DNA of 64,000 nt from CADEDH01 sp039029735 (GTDB lineage: Bacteria > Actinomycetota > Acidimicrobiia > Acidimicrobiales > SZUA-35). Both the position numbers and the translations under genes were made by a program. Under the pieces are notes generated by a model, which was given only the letters and a program-made list of their open reading frames with translations, made no database searches and was not told where the DNA came from. Every line of letters begins with the position of its first letter. The stretch's first letter is position 1. The stretch lies in assembly GCA_039029735.1 (NCBI GenBank), contig JBCCFL010000002.1, positions 1-64,000 of the forward strand, given 5' to 3'. This document shows, piece by piece, positions 1 to 9,699 of the stretch.

Positions 1-440
1 CGGACTGCGGTCGGGACGGTCAGCTCCAACTCATACACATCCGAACGGTGGGTGCCGAGGTCGTCGAGCCTCGCCAACGACTCTTCGGCCGGCACCAGCA
101 CACCAGCTGCGAGTCTTTCCGACTCGTACTCCAGCAGCTCTGAGAACCGCTGGAGTGAGAGGTCGGTCAGCTCGTGTTGTGCGGCCAGCTCATCGCCGAA
201 CTCCACACCGCCCGACGACAGGTACAGCGCCGACGCCCCACGTTCTTTCTGCAGTTCATGCACGAGGTCGCCGGCCGCAATGCTGTACTCGACCGCTGCC
301 GCCAGCTCACCTGCTCGACCAGCAGCGCCGAAGCGATCCGCAGCCACGACGAAACCGACCACGGGCAGGCCCAACATCGCTGCGGCGCCCAAGATCGCCA
401 GTTCGACGCGTAGCGGAAGGCGCGCAATCCAACCTGTCAC
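1..440 (-). CDS. Membrane sensor with nitrate/nitrite-sensing (NIT) domain, partial
   Basis: Only the N-terminal ~146 residues are in the window; the gene runs off the left edge. The GTG at 440 opens the frame. A hydrophobic segment (residues ~12-34) is followed by an extracytoplasmic helical region containing ELQKERGASALYLSSGG, which matches the LQKERG..A.YLSS signature of the NIT domain (PF08376 family). NIT domains sense nitrate/nitrite or related anions in membrane histidine kinases, adenylate cyclases and chemoreceptors; which output domain follows cannot be seen. The start codon is uncertain because no good ribosome site precedes it. Confidence 0.7.
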   Translation of the reverse strand, partial: MTGWIARLPLRVELAILGAAAMLGLPVVGFVVAADRFGAAGRAGELAAAVEYSIAAGDLVHELQKERGASALYLSSGGVEFGDELAAQHELTDLSLQRFSELLEYESERLAAGVLVPAEESLARLDDLGTHRSDVYELELTVPTAV

Positions 441-543
441 CTGACTCAATCGGAACCCATCAAGGGGACCTGAGCACCGTGGGCGGGGGCGGCGCACCAA
501 CGCGTTTCGGGATCGCCCCTCGTGACAGGGCAGGCGCGTACGT

Positions 544-1707
544 TCAGCCAGAGACCGTGATGTCGACCCGGCCGATCGAGCTGTCGCCGTTCTCGTTCTG
601 CAGCCGGTAGTAGACCGTCGTCACGCCGACCTGAGAGACCGTTCCTGTAAGAACTCCTCGTCCACTGAGTGCGAGCGAGTCGGCGCCGCTGCTGATGAGC
701 GACACGGTGTCGAGGTCGAGCGTCGGGCTCTGGTCGTTGGCGAGCACGTCGAGGGTGATCTGTTCGCCGATGCGAACCTGGAGGACATCGGCCACGGCCA
801 CTGGTGGAACGGTCTGTGACGGAGCATCGCCAGTCTCGGTATCGGCACTCGACTGCTCGTCGGTGCGAATCGGCGGCTCGTCCGCCTCGTCGACAAGACT
901 CTCAGCGACGTCCGGTGCCGGCACGATGCCGGACCGCTCGCGCGACTCTTCAGCGGGGAACGCAGGAAGTGTCTCAGTGTCCGACTCGGGTGATGGACCA
1001 GGGAGAACAGGGCTTGGGATGACGGGCGTCGGGTCGACCGTCTCGACCTGGCCCTCACCGGCGGGCGCGGTGTCTCGAAGCCACTGTTGAGCCTGACGAA
1101 GGGCGGCGAACGCAGCGACTGCGACGAGCACCACGAGCAGCCCGGCGAGCGCCAGCCTGCGCAGGCGGCGTGTCGCTCGATGCTGCAATTGGTACACGGC
1201 GTTCGAGTTCTTGCCGAGGCGTTGGCCGGTCTCGTCCGCGGTGAGACCGTCGATGAATCGATGTTGGATTACCGCCCGCTGGTCTGGCGACAACTCGTCG
1301 AGGAGATCGGACATCGCCAGCGAGTCGACCAGATCGTTCTCGAATGCGAACGCTGACTCGGTGATCTGGTCCATCTCACCGTCGAGTGCTGGCGCGAGCC
1401 CGCGACGTTCCCGTGCGAGATAGCTTCGCGCTGCTCGGAACACGTACCCGCGGAAGGCCTGCTGGTCGCGCTTGTGAAGCGTGGCGAGTGCGCGGTAGCC
1501 GTCGAACAAGGCGAGATCGGCGATCCCGTCTGGGTCTGAGGCACGCTCACTGCGGGCGAACCTCGAGAGCTGGGGTTGGAAGTACCTGTACAGGGCGGCG
1601 AACAGCTCGTCGTTGCTTGCGGCCGACTCTCCGGCGAGTAGCGCGTCGATCTCGTCAGAGGTGGGGTTCAGTCTTCGTGAACGTTCGTGGCGTACCGGTG
1701 AGGCCAT
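544..1707 (-). CDS. Membrane-tethered ECF-type sigma factor with extracytoplasmic Ig/cadherin-like domain (copy 1)
   Basis: The protein has 387 residues. Residues ~35-105 look like sigma region 2 (LYRYFQPQLSRFAR, then FRGYVFRAARSYLARERR), and ~135-183 like sigma region 4 (LDELSPDQRAVIQHRFIDGL, an HTH, then LQHRATRRLRRL). A single membrane helix follows at once (~184-203), then an acidic/Pro-rich linker and a C-terminal beta domain with the DVLAND motif of cadherin-like/VCBS-type domains. The sigma part should be cytoplasmic and the tail outside. The ATG at 1707 is chosen over 1737 because GGAG lies just upstream. It is divergent from the surface protein at 2014. The second copy at 14155-15450 has the same build and a closely similar region 4. 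No separate anti-sigma gene is visible. A membrane-bound sigma-like regulator is inferred; activity is untested. Confidence 0.8.
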   Translation of the reverse strand: MASPVRHERSRRLNPTSDEIDALLAGESAASNDELFAALYRYFQPQLSRFARSERASDPDGIADLALFDGYRALATLHKRDQQAFRGYVFRAARSYLARERRGLAPALDGEMDQITESAFAFENDLVDSLAMSDLLDELSPDQRAVIQHRFIDGLTADETGQRLGKNSNAVYQLQHRATRRLRRLALAGLLVVLVAVAAFAALRQAQQWLRDTAPAGEGQVETVDPTPVIPSPVLPGPSPESDTETLPAFPAEESRERSGIVPAPDVAESLVDEADEPPIRTDEQSSADTETGDAPSQTVPPVAVADVLQVRIGEQITLDVLANDQSPTLDLDTVSLISSGADSLALSGRGVLTGTVSQVGVTTVYYRLQNENGDSSIGRVDITVSG

Positions 1708-1937
1708 GGTGCTCCGACGTGGATGGACAGCCAGCACTGTACGGCCGGCCGTTCGACTCGATCCACTGAGCAGATCGGCTCAGCGCTGCTCACTTCACCT
1801 CGCCGAACGTCGAACACGAGGCCACTGCCCATTGCAGGCGAGCTGACCGTCGAGTAGCCCAGGGCGGGCGGGGCTGGGCGCAATCTGGAGGGCGGGCACC
1901 AACGGGGCTCAGGTCAATTCACCCACTGTCGCGGCAG

Positions 1938-1948
1938 GCATAAGGAAC
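1938..1948 (+). promoter_or_regulatory. Candidate ECF -35 element (GCATAAGGAAC)
   Basis: The 11-mer GCATAAGGAAC lies 65 nt upstream of the surface-protein start at 2014. The same 11-mer occurs 79 nt upstream of the paralogous surface-protein gene (15574-15584). It contains GGAAC, the usual -35 core of ECF-sigma promoters. Both copies are preceded by CCCAC and TCGCG blocks. I could not define a matching -10 element, so the promoter assignment is inference. Confidence 0.45.
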
Positions 1949-2013
1949 GACGTCGGAGTTGGACCTTCCTCTCGTAGGTCCAACTCGGGGCCCAGTTGCG
2001 TTGAGGAGTAGGG

Positions 2014-3603
2014 ATGTTGACAGTGACCGGACGTCGGGGCGAACGCTCCGGGGCGCGGATGAAAGCCTCGATGGCGGCAGCCGTCTTGCTCGGAGCGCTT
2101 CTGGCGTTCACGGCCTCGCCTGCGTCGGCTTCTGAGAACGACGTTGCGCTCGGCGGCAGTACTCGTGATGCGAGCGACTCTGCGGTGAGTGGCATGCAGA
2201 TCGATCTGTTCGATGCCGTGTCGAGTTGGGAGCGTGGTGCGTTTGTCGGGCCGGCGCGCACTGATGGTGGCGGCGGCTACCGGTTCTCGGTCGAGGCCCG
2301 GGCGTGCTACATCCTCGTCGGGGTCGCACCGCTGGGTTTCTCGTTCGACTCCCCCGGATCAGGTCGGATGTACGACCAGCGGTACGCCTGTACCGACGGC
2401 GATGCGAACCTCGCAGTCGACTTCACGGTCTACGCAGACACTGGGGCACCAGATGACGCGCCGAAGCCGCCTCCGACGACGGATCCACCGGTCACGCATC
2501 CGCCAACGACTTCACCGCCCACTACCAAGCCGCCGAGTGTCTGCGACCACTGCTACACCCCGCCGATCAAGCACGGTGGCCAGCACCTCCGGCAGGGTCT
2601 GGTGCCCGGTCTCGGCAGCGTCAACTACGGCTACTTCTTCGGCTACGAGGTACGCGTAGGCGACCTTCCGGCCGACTGGCATGCAACGTCGATCGAGTCG
2701 ATGGACGTCAGCGACATCGACGCATTCCTCGAAGGTGTCGCGGAGATCTCAGGTGGCTGGTTCGAGCAGACCCAGCTGCGTGACCCCAACAGCGGGCCGA
2801 GCGGCGGGATCCAGCGAGATCTGGACTATGTGGGCTCCGTCTTCGGCTCGACCGGCGTCACCAACGCCGCCACGAACCAGGAACGCCTGAACGAGGCGCT
2901 GCCCCGTGGATACCTCGAGGTTCCTGTCGAATTCATCACCAAGTCCGGCAAGGTCGAGCAACGGCTTCTGTGCGTCGATGTGCGCCTCTGGGCGCCCTAC
3001 AACTCGCCGATCGCGTTGGACGTGGATGGCTCCGGTGATGTGGAACGGGTCGCCGGTGAGTTTGCGTTCGACTTCGATGCCGATGGCAGCACCGAACTGG
3101 TGTCGGAGTGGTTCGCTCCAACGGAGGGGATTCTGTTCGACTCCCGGTTCGCTGGACCCGTCACGGGCGAGCATCTGTTCGGCGATCAGGGCGGGTTGTA
3201 TGTCGACGGGTTCGAGAAGCTCGCACTGCTCGACATCAACGGTGATGGTCAGGTCGCTGGTGTCGAGCTGGATGGCCTGGCGATCTGGACTGATGTGAAC
3301 TCGAACGCCTTGGTGGACTCCGGTGAGGTGTCGAGCCTTGCTGATCATCAGGTGGTGGCGTTGTCGACGAGTCACGTGGGCTTCGTGTCGGAGGCCGTGT
3401 TGGCTGATGGTTCGACGATGGTTACCGAGGACCTCTGGTTCACGACCGCCGAGGCCGGGGCGTCGACGAGCCCGGTGGCCCGGGTCGGGGTGCTGGGCAT
3501 GGTCGGCGTGGGGTTGTTGGCGATCGCCCTCGTAACAGTTAGTCGTCGGCGGGATCAGCTCGACGCGGAGCTGGCCAGCCTCGCAGACCACACCACCGCC
3601 TAG
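2014..3603 (+). CDS. Secreted, membrane-anchored surface protein with Ca-binding-like domain (copy 1)
   Basis: 529 residues. A Sec signal (core ~18-38, ending ASPASA) is followed by a Cna-B/prealbumin-like beta domain (~40-140), a Pro/Thr linker (~148-173), a copy-specific middle region and a ~150-residue module (~326-475) with two Asp-rich loops (LDVDGSGDVE, FDFDADG; later LLDINGDGQV and WTDVNSN). These resemble EF-hand/dockerin-type calcium loops. A C-terminal helix followed by SRRRDQ anchors it. Start 2014 is supported by GAGGAG five bases upstream. The protein at 15664 shares both ends and the calcium-type module almost residue for residue but has a different middle. It is divergently paired with the tethered sigma factor. 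No enzymatic motif was seen; a structural or sensory envelope role is inferred. Confidence 0.8.
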   Translation: MLTVTGRRGERSGARMKASMAAAVLLGALLAFTASPASASENDVALGGSTRDASDSAVSGMQIDLFDAVSSWERGAFVGPARTDGGGGYRFSVEARACYILVGVAPLGFSFDSPGSGRMYDQRYACTDGDANLAVDFTVYADTGAPDDAPKPPPTTDPPVTHPPTTSPPTTKPPSVCDHCYTPPIKHGGQHLRQGLVPGLGSVNYGYFFGYEVRVGDLPADWHATSIESMDVSDIDAFLEGVAEISGGWFEQTQLRDPNSGPSGGIQRDLDYVGSVFGSTGVTNAATNQERLNEALPRGYLEVPVEFITKSGKVEQRLLCVDVRLWAPYNSPIALDVDGSGDVERVAGEFAFDFDADGSTELVSEWFAPTEGILFDSRFAGPVTGEHLFGDQGGLYVDGFEKLALLDINGDGQVAGVELDGLAIWTDVNSNALVDSGEVSSLADHQVVALSTSHVGFVSEAVLADGSTMVTEDLWFTTAEAGASTSPVARVGVLGMVGVGLLAIALVTVSRRRDQLDAELASLADHTTA

Positions 3604-3644
3604 CACGCAACTCCCACGGGCAACCGCCTCGGGGCGGCTGGTGA

Positions 3645-3672
3645 ATGGGTCGGGCCTACGGGCCCGGCCCAT
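3645..3672 (+). terminator. GC-rich hairpin terminator after surface protein 1
   Basis: A 12-bp stem (ATGGGTCGGGCC with GGCCCGGCCCAT, one G-T wobble) closes a TACG loop, 42 bases after the stop at 3603 and before the next gene. No T-tract follows. It resembles the hairpin after the second surface-protein gene (17133-17159). Confidence 0.65.
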
Positions 3673-3734
3673 TGCGCGCTGGAGATCAGGCCGCACGCAG
3701 ACCAGACTCGGCGCTGAGATCGAGAGGAGCTCCC

Positions 3735-4535
3735 ATGGCATTCGATCACCACCCGAGCCTGCAGGACGTTCGCTCCCAGCGCGGCGTTCGCACCCTGCTC
3801 CAGGTGCACACCGACCACCCCGACGAAGCCAGCGCCTGCCACGACGCCGGCATCGACATCGTCGGCGCCGACACCGAAGACATGCTCGCTGCCACCGCGG
3901 CCGCAGCACCGAACTCGTTCATCTGGTGTGGCATCCCGCACGCCACGGTGGCCGGCCCGGACGACGCGCTCCGCGTGGCCTCGCGCATGCACCTCGCTGG
4001 TGCCGACGCGGTGTACTGCTCGCTTAGCCCTCGGCTCATCGAAGTGATCGCGGCCGAGGGCATCCCCGTGGTCGGTCACATCGGCCTCGTCCCGAACCGC
4101 GCCACGTGGACCAACTTCCGGGCGTTCGGAAAGACGGCCGACGAGGCCCGCCAGCTCTACATCGACATGAAGCGGCTCGAGTCGGCTGGCGCCGCGTGCG
4201 TGGAGATCGAGGTCGTGCCGCCCAACGTCGCAACCGCCCTCACCCAACGAACGTCGCTCGTCACGATGTCGATGGGGTCGGGCACGGGCTGCGACACCCA
4301 GTACCTCTTCTCCGCCGACATCCTCGGGGAGAATGAAGGGCACGTCCCCCGCCACGCCAAGGTCTACGCCGACCTGGCCGCCCGACGCCGCGAACTCCAC
4401 CACGTGGCCGTATCGGCCCTCGCCGAGTGGGCCACGGAGGTCACCAGCGGGGCGTTCCCCACGGCATCGCACCTCGTGGAGATGGGCGACGCCGAGCAGG
4501 CCCAGTTCGACGAGTTCCTCGACGGCCTCGACTGA
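3735..4535 (+). CDS. PanB-like (ketopantoate hydroxymethyltransferase family) enzyme, non-canonical
   Basis: 266 residues, close to PanB length. GIPVVGHIGLVPNRA, a KRLESAGAACVEIEVVPPNVA stretch and the MSMGSGTGCDTQYL segment align with the C-terminal half of PanB, a TIM-barrel family of the PEP mutase superfamily that transfers a hydroxymethyl group to 2-oxoisovalerate in pantothenate synthesis. The N-terminal metal-binding GDSxGM motif is replaced by GADTEDM, and the KLEGG strand by YCSLS, so the substrate may differ. Start 3735 has AGAGGAG upstream. It leads a set with a universal stress protein and an ABC importer, which hints at metabolism of the imported compound. The true substrate is unknown. 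Confidence 0.65.
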   Translation: MAFDHHPSLQDVRSQRGVRTLLQVHTDHPDEASACHDAGIDIVGADTEDMLAATAAAAPNSFIWCGIPHATVAGPDDALRVASRMHLAGADAVYCSLSPRLIEVIAAEGIPVVGHIGLVPNRATWTNFRAFGKTADEARQLYIDMKRLESAGAACVEIEVVPPNVATALTQRTSLVTMSMGSGTGCDTQYLFSADILGENEGHVPRHAKVYADLAARRRELHHVAVSALAEWATEVTSGAFPTASHLVEMGDAEQAQFDEFLDGLD

Positions 4536-4541
4536 GGCTGG

Positions 4542-4567
4542 CGAGTAGGGCCCTATGGCCCTACTCG
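4542..4567. terminator. Perfect 11-bp inverted repeat between PanB-like gene and universal stress gene
   Basis: CGAGTAGGGCC and GGCCCTACTCG flank a CTAT loop. It fits a terminator after the stop at 4535. Its core (4548-4561, GGG-C-C-N4-G-G-CCC type) also fits the loose DosR-box pattern seen at 52195 and 53894, and it lies just upstream of a universal stress gene, a class often under DosR. The sequence does not decide between the two readings. Confidence 0.5.
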
Positions 4568-4596
4568 GTATCAAGCGGTCGAACGAGGGTGAGAGC

Positions 4597-5562
4597 ATGA
4601 TCTCCACGCCAATGTCCGACTCGGAACGCGCCACGACCGCCATGCCCGCCAAGCCAGACGTCGCCGAGATGACGGATGCTGCGGGGGCGCACACGTGGGG
4701 AGCCGTCGTGGGGGTCGACGGCTCCCCGGGCTCGGCCCATGCCCTGCGCTGGGCCGCACGCCGAACCGGGCAGTTCGGCCCTGTCCGGCCGGTGCTCACG
4801 TGGCAGTACCCGTACTGGGCGGTTCCGGGGATGGACCCCGTCACTCCCGCGGCGTTGTTCGACCGGTGCCTGGAGGCGGCCCGCCGTGAGGCCGGCGTCG
4901 CTGTGGCCGACATCGCCCCCGACCTGCGGGCCGCCACCGAGGTGATCTACGGCGCTGCAGGGCCGACCCTCGTCGAGCGCTCGGCCGATGCCAACGCCCT
5001 CGTGGTGGGGAGCCGCAACCACGGCGCCGCGATCGACACAATGATCGGATCCGTGGGCGGCCACGTTGCCCGCCACGCACGCGTGCCCGTGATCGTGGTG
5101 CCCGAACGCGCCCACCTCGACAACATCCACGGGCGGATCGTGGTCGGCGTCGACGGATCACCCAATGCCGTCGAGGCACTCAGCTGGGCTCTCACCCACG
5201 CCCCGGCGGGAGCCGCCGTGGAAGCGGTGTACGTGTGGAGTTGCGCCGTACCGTTCGTCGGACCGTCCTATGTGATCCCGATCGAGTCGTCGGCCGACGA
5301 TGCCAGAGCCTCGCTCGACCGGACCATTGCCGCAGCCCGCATCGCTGCCGGCACCGACCGGGAAGTCACGACGATCCTCGACTACGGAGACGACCCCCGC
5401 ACCCTCTTGCGCACCCGCTCACTCGACGCCGACCTCCTCGTGCTCGGAGCCAGAGGTCGCACGGGCGTCCAGCATCTGCTCCTGGGTTCAGTGACCACCA
5501 GCCTGTTGCATCAGCCGACAGTCGCCACCGTGGTGGTTCCCGGCGACCGGGCCGGTGCCTGA
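4597..5562 (+). CDS. Tandem-domain universal stress protein
   Basis: 321 residues with two UspA domains. Each domain opens with a VVGVDGSP motif (at ~35 and ~180). The second carries the full ATP-binding signature G-A-R-G-x9-G-S (LVLGARGRTGVQHLLLGS). The first has VVGSRNHGAAIDTMIGS, which lacks the second glycine, so nucleotide binding there is doubtful. Such proteins act in stress and dormancy responses in actinobacteria, often under DosR. I chose ATG 4597 (purine-rich GAGGGTGAG upstream) over 4555, because 4555 lies inside an 11-bp hairpin. Confidence 0.9.
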   Translation: MISTPMSDSERATTAMPAKPDVAEMTDAAGAHTWGAVVGVDGSPGSAHALRWAARRTGQFGPVRPVLTWQYPYWAVPGMDPVTPAALFDRCLEAARREAGVAVADIAPDLRAATEVIYGAAGPTLVERSADANALVVGSRNHGAAIDTMIGSVGGHVARHARVPVIVVPERAHLDNIHGRIVVGVDGSPNAVEALSWALTHAPAGAAVEAVYVWSCAVPFVGPSYVIPIESSADDARASLDRTIAAARIAAGTDREVTTILDYGDDPRTLLRTRSLDADLLVLGARGRTGVQHLLLGSVTTSLLHQPTVATVVVPGDRAGA

Positions 5563-5671
5563 GTGGTCGGCGCCGAGGCTCGCCGCGCACAGTCGTCTGC
5601 GGTCGCGGCCAATCCTGTGCGCTATCTGATCGCTTCCTGACGCACGCAGTGGCAGACTTGGCGCCGAGTCC

Positions 5672-5688
5672 GGCGGCCTGAGGCCGCC
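5672..5688 (+). other. Small hairpin in the leader of the ABC transporter operon
   Basis: GGCGGCC and GGCCGCC are separated by TGA, a perfect 7-bp stem ending five bases before the GGGAGG ribosome site of the permease gene. I looked for TPP and other riboswitch cores in the 143-base leader and saw none. The hairpin may affect translation initiation. Confidence 0.35.
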
Positions 5689-5705
5689 CAAGGGGAGGCG
5701 CGGGA

Positions 5706-6665
5706 GTGATCACGTCCACCGAGGACGCCCTGGTCCGGGACCAGTTGGCGGCCCAACACGCCCGGCAGATCGACCGTCGCGCCGCGGTGGTGGCCGTGGC
5801 TCGACAGGTGGTGGTGTTCGGTGTGTTCCTCGCTCTGCTGGCCCTTGCGTACAGCGGCTACCGGCGCCTGGCCGCCGCGCTCGACAACGGGCAGACGGAT
5901 TGGCCGATCATCGGCTCGTTCCTGCCCCGCGGCGACGACCTCAACATGCCCCCGATCGGTGACGTCGTGCGTCAGTTCGGCGTCACCCCCGGCAGCGAGG
6001 ACCAGACATACGCCCGCATCCTCCTCGGCGAGAGCCTCTTCACGCTGCGCGAAGCCACGGTCGGATTCCTCGTCGGCCTGGCGATCGGTCTGGCGATCGC
6101 CATCGTGCTGTCGCGGTGGCGGCCGCTGGAGCGGGGCCTGCTGCCCTACGTGATCGCCAGCCAGACCATCCCCCTCATCGCCATCGCCCCGATCATCGTG
6201 ATCTGGGGCCGCCAGAACGTGAGCTTCGTGCCCTGGGAGTGGCAGGACTGGATGTCGGTGTCGATCATCGCCACGTACCTCACGTTCTTTCCCGTGGCCG
6301 TCAACGGCCTCCGCGGGCTCCAGTCGCCTCAGCCCGACCACCTCGAACTCATGGCCTCCTACGCCGCCAGCTGGACCCAGACCCTGCGTCGGCTGCGGCT
6401 CCCGGCGTCGGTGCCCTACCTGTTCGCGGCGGCGAAGATCGCCGCCACCGCCAGCATCGTGGGCGCCATCGTCGGTGAGATCTCGGCCGGGGTGAGCGGA
6501 GGCCTCGGCCGGCGGCTCCTCAACGAGGCCTTCAACTACACCACCGGCCCTCAACGCCTCTACGCCAGCGTGATTGCTGCCGCCCTGCTCGGCATCGTCG
6601 TGTTCCTCGTGGTGGCGGCGGCGGAGCGCGTGGTGTTGAGCCGCCAGAACCGGGAGGCGATCTGA
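5706..6665 (+). CDS. ABC transporter permease (NMT1/THI5-type uptake system), subunit 1
   Basis: 319 residues in the BPD_transp_1 family: a first membrane helix at ~35-52, a large extracytoplasmic segment to ~110, then the core. The permease loop reads LELMASYAASWTQTLRRLRLPASVPYL, split here as the EAA-like coupling region (YAASWTQTLRRLRLPAS). The GTG start is supported by GGGAGG seven bases upstream. The stop is one base before the ATPase start, so the two are translationally coupled. The pair of dissimilar permeases with one ATPase suggests a heterodimeric channel. Confidence 0.9.
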   Translation: MITSTEDALVRDQLAAQHARQIDRRAAVVAVARQVVVFGVFLALLALAYSGYRRLAAALDNGQTDWPIIGSFLPRGDDLNMPPIGDVVRQFGVTPGSEDQTYARILLGESLFTLREATVGFLVGLAIGLAIAIVLSRWRPLERGLLPYVIASQTIPLIAIAPIIVIWGRQNVSFVPWEWQDWMSVSIIATYLTFFPVAVNGLRGLQSPQPDHLELMASYAASWTQTLRRLRLPASVPYLFAAAKIAATASIVGAIVGEISAGVSGGLGRRLLNEAFNYTTGPQRLYASVIAAALLGIVVFLVVAAAERVVLSRQNREAI

Positions 6666-6666
6666 G

Positions 6667-7466
<800 letters not shown>

Positions 7467-7470
<4 letters not shown>

Positions 7471-8282
7471 CGGCCACCAGTCCGCTCGACCGGCGCAAGC
7501 CGCGTGCGGGAACAGGCTGGAGCGTGCCGCCACCTCTCGTGGCGGGCGTCGCCATCCTTGCCCTGTGGGAGGGCCTCCTGGCCGTGTTGCGCCCCGAGGG
7601 CTTCGTACTACCCGCCCCGAGCAGCATCGTGGGTGCCTTCATCGAGAACGTCAGCGTGATCTGGACGGCAACCCGTATCACCGGATGGGTGATCGTTTCG
7701 GGCCTGGTCGCAGGCGTGCTGGTGGCCGTGGTGTTGGCGTTGTTGGTGAGCCGGTTCCGACTCGCTCGGGAGGCCATCACGCCGGTGGCGGTGGCCGTCA
7801 ACGCGATCCCGATCATCGCTCTCGCTCCGATCTTCAACAACTGGTTCGGGCTCACCTCGCAGCGGCCCAACCAGCTGATCGTGCTGCTGCTCGTGGCGTT
7901 CCCGGTGTTCATCAACACCGTTCGTGGCCTGTCGCTGGCCGACCCGGCCCAGATCGAACTGATGGAGTCCTACGCGGCCAGCCGGTGGCGCATCACCCGC
8001 GAGGTGCGCATCCCGACTGCCCTGCCGCTCTTCTTCACGGCGTTGAAGCTCGCATCGTCGCTGGCCGTGATCGGGGCGATCGTGGCCGAGTACTTCGGCG
8101 GCCGCCAGGACGCCCTCGGCCCGCTCATCACCCAGGCCGCCGGGCTCACTCGCTACGACGAGGCCTGGGCCGCCGTGCTGGCCGGCACCCTCATCGGCGC
8201 CGTGCTCTACGCCCTCGTGCTCGTGGCCGAGCGGCGGGTCATGCCGTGGCACGCCACAACCCGCGCCGACCGCACCACGTAG
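7467..8282 (+). CDS. ABC transporter permease, subunit 2
   Basis: 271 residues, about six membrane helices, BPD_transp_1 family. The cytoplasmic loop IELMESYAASRWRITREVRIP carries the conserved EAA-type contact (split: ESYAASRWRITREVRIP). Shorter than subunit 1, it lacks the large first extracytoplasmic segment. Its ATGA start overlaps the ATPase stop. The lipoprotein gene follows 30 bases later. Confidence 0.92.
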
Positions 8283-8312
8283 CTCGTTCAACCGCAAGAA
8301 GGGGAGCAACCG

Positions 8313-9518
8313 ATGAGAGAACCGAAACACGTACGACGTCTGTTGGCGTTGTTGATGGCGTTGGCCATGGTGGCCGCCGCCTGCGGCAGTGACGACGACG
8401 AAAGCACCGACGACGCCGACAGTGGCGGCGATGCCGCAGCGGAAGGAACTGACGACGGTGACGCCGGAGACGACGCGTCGGGCGACGAGGCATCCGGTGA
8501 CCTGACGCCGGTGAAGCTGCAGCTGCAGTGGGTACCGCAGAGCCAGTTCGCCGGCTACTTCGCAGCCCGCGATCTCGGCTTCTACTCCGACGCCGGGCTG
8601 GACGTCGAGATCATCGACGGTGGTGTGGACATCGTGCCGGCCACGGTGCTCGACTCAGGAGGCAGCGACTTCGCCATCTCGTGGGTGCCTCGGGGCTTGG
8701 CGCCCCGCGAGGAAGGGCTCGACATCACCAACATCGCCCAGGTGTTCCAGCGCTCGGGCACGCTCCAGGTGAGCTTCGCCGACGCCGGAATCGGTTCGGT
8801 AGCCGACCTCGAAGGCAAGAACGTCGGCAACTGGGGCTTCGGCAACGAGTTCGAGATGCTCGCCGGACTTCGGGCCAACGGGCTCGATCCCGACGCCGAC
8901 GTCACCCTCGTGCAGCAGGACTTCAGCATGACGGCGCTGATCAACGGCGATGTGGACGCCGCCCAGGCGATGATCTACAACGAGTACGCGCTCGTGCTGG
9001 AGACGGTCAACCCCGACACCGGCGAGCTCTACCAGCCCGAAGACTTGTCGGTGATCAACTGGAACGATGTGGGAACGGCCATGCTCCAGGACGCCATCTG
9101 GGCCGACGCCGACCGGCTCACATCTGACGCCGAGTACCGGGCCACCGCAGTGGCCTTCGTGGAGGCGTCGCTGCGAGGCTGGATCCACTGCCGTGACAAT
9201 CAGCAGGAGTGTGTCGACATCATCGTCGCCGCCGAGCCGCCCTTCGGCGGCCCCGCTCACCAGGCGTGGATGATGAACGAGATCAACGCCCTCGTGTGGC
9301 CGTCGCCGCTCGGCGTCGGCACGATGGACCCGGCCCTGTGGGACCAGACTGTCAAGGTGGCCACCGAGGAGGGCATCCTCGCTGCCGCCCCCGACGACGA
9401 TGCGTTCCGCACCGACATCGTGGCGGAGGCGCTGGCCAATCTGGAGGCCGACGGCCTCGACACGACGGGCGAGGGCTTCGCCAAGATCGACGTCGAGCTC
9501 ACCGAAGGCGGCAACTAG
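8313..9518 (+). CDS. Substrate-binding lipoprotein, NMT1/THI5-like family
   Basis: 401 residues. The N-terminus is a lipoprotein signal with lipobox VAAAC (lipidated Cys at 24), then an acidic Asp/Gly/Ser-rich tether (~26-65). The binding domain begins KLQLQWVPQSQFAGYFAA, the hallmark of ThiY/NMT1-like proteins that bind hydroxymethylpyrimidine-type or other small heterocyclic precursors. GGGAG precedes the ATG. It ends the importer operon, followed by a strong hairpin. The ligand cannot be read from sequence; pyrimidines, riboflavin-type compounds and sulfonates are all known for relatives. Confidence 0.88.
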   Translation: MREPKHVRRLLALLMALAMVAAACGSDDDESTDDADSGGDAAAEGTDDGDAGDDASGDEASGDLTPVKLQLQWVPQSQFAGYFAARDLGFYSDAGLDVEIIDGGVDIVPATVLDSGGSDFAISWVPRGLAPREEGLDITNIAQVFQRSGTLQVSFADAGIGSVADLEGKNVGNWGFGNEFEMLAGLRANGLDPDADVTLVQQDFSMTALINGDVDAAQAMIYNEYALVLETVNPDTGELYQPEDLSVINWNDVGTAMLQDAIWADADRLTSDAEYRATAVAFVEASLRGWIHCRDNQQECVDIIVAAEPPFGGPAHQAWMMNEINALVWPSPLGVGTMDPALWDQTVKVATEEGILAAAPDDDAFRTDIVAEALANLEADGLDTTGEGFAKIDVELTEGGN

Positions 9519-9544
9519 CCCGTCGCGGCCCATTACGGGGCAGG

Positions 9545-9576
9545 GCAGCCGGCACGTGCGCACGCGTGCCGGCTGC
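9545..9576 (+). terminator. Hairpin terminator of the ABC importer operon
   Basis: GCAGCCGGCACG and CGTGCCGGCTGC form a perfect 12-bp stem around an 8-base loop, 26 bases after the lipoprotein stop. The rest of the 181-base gap to 9700 shows nothing else. Confidence 0.75.
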
Positions 9577-9699
9577 ACTGCCCGGGCCGGCTCCACCGCT
9601 CACGGCAGGAGGCAGGGAGTGCGCTGTCGCGATCGTCTCCACTAGTCGGTGGCAACTCGGAGATGCTGAACTAGGGAGGGATCGGAAGGGTCTGGGTCG

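Noticed and set aside
5563..5705. TPP-type riboswitch in the leader of the ABC transporter operon
   Set aside because: The conserved CTGAGA and ACCTGATC cores are absent; only a small hairpin is seen.
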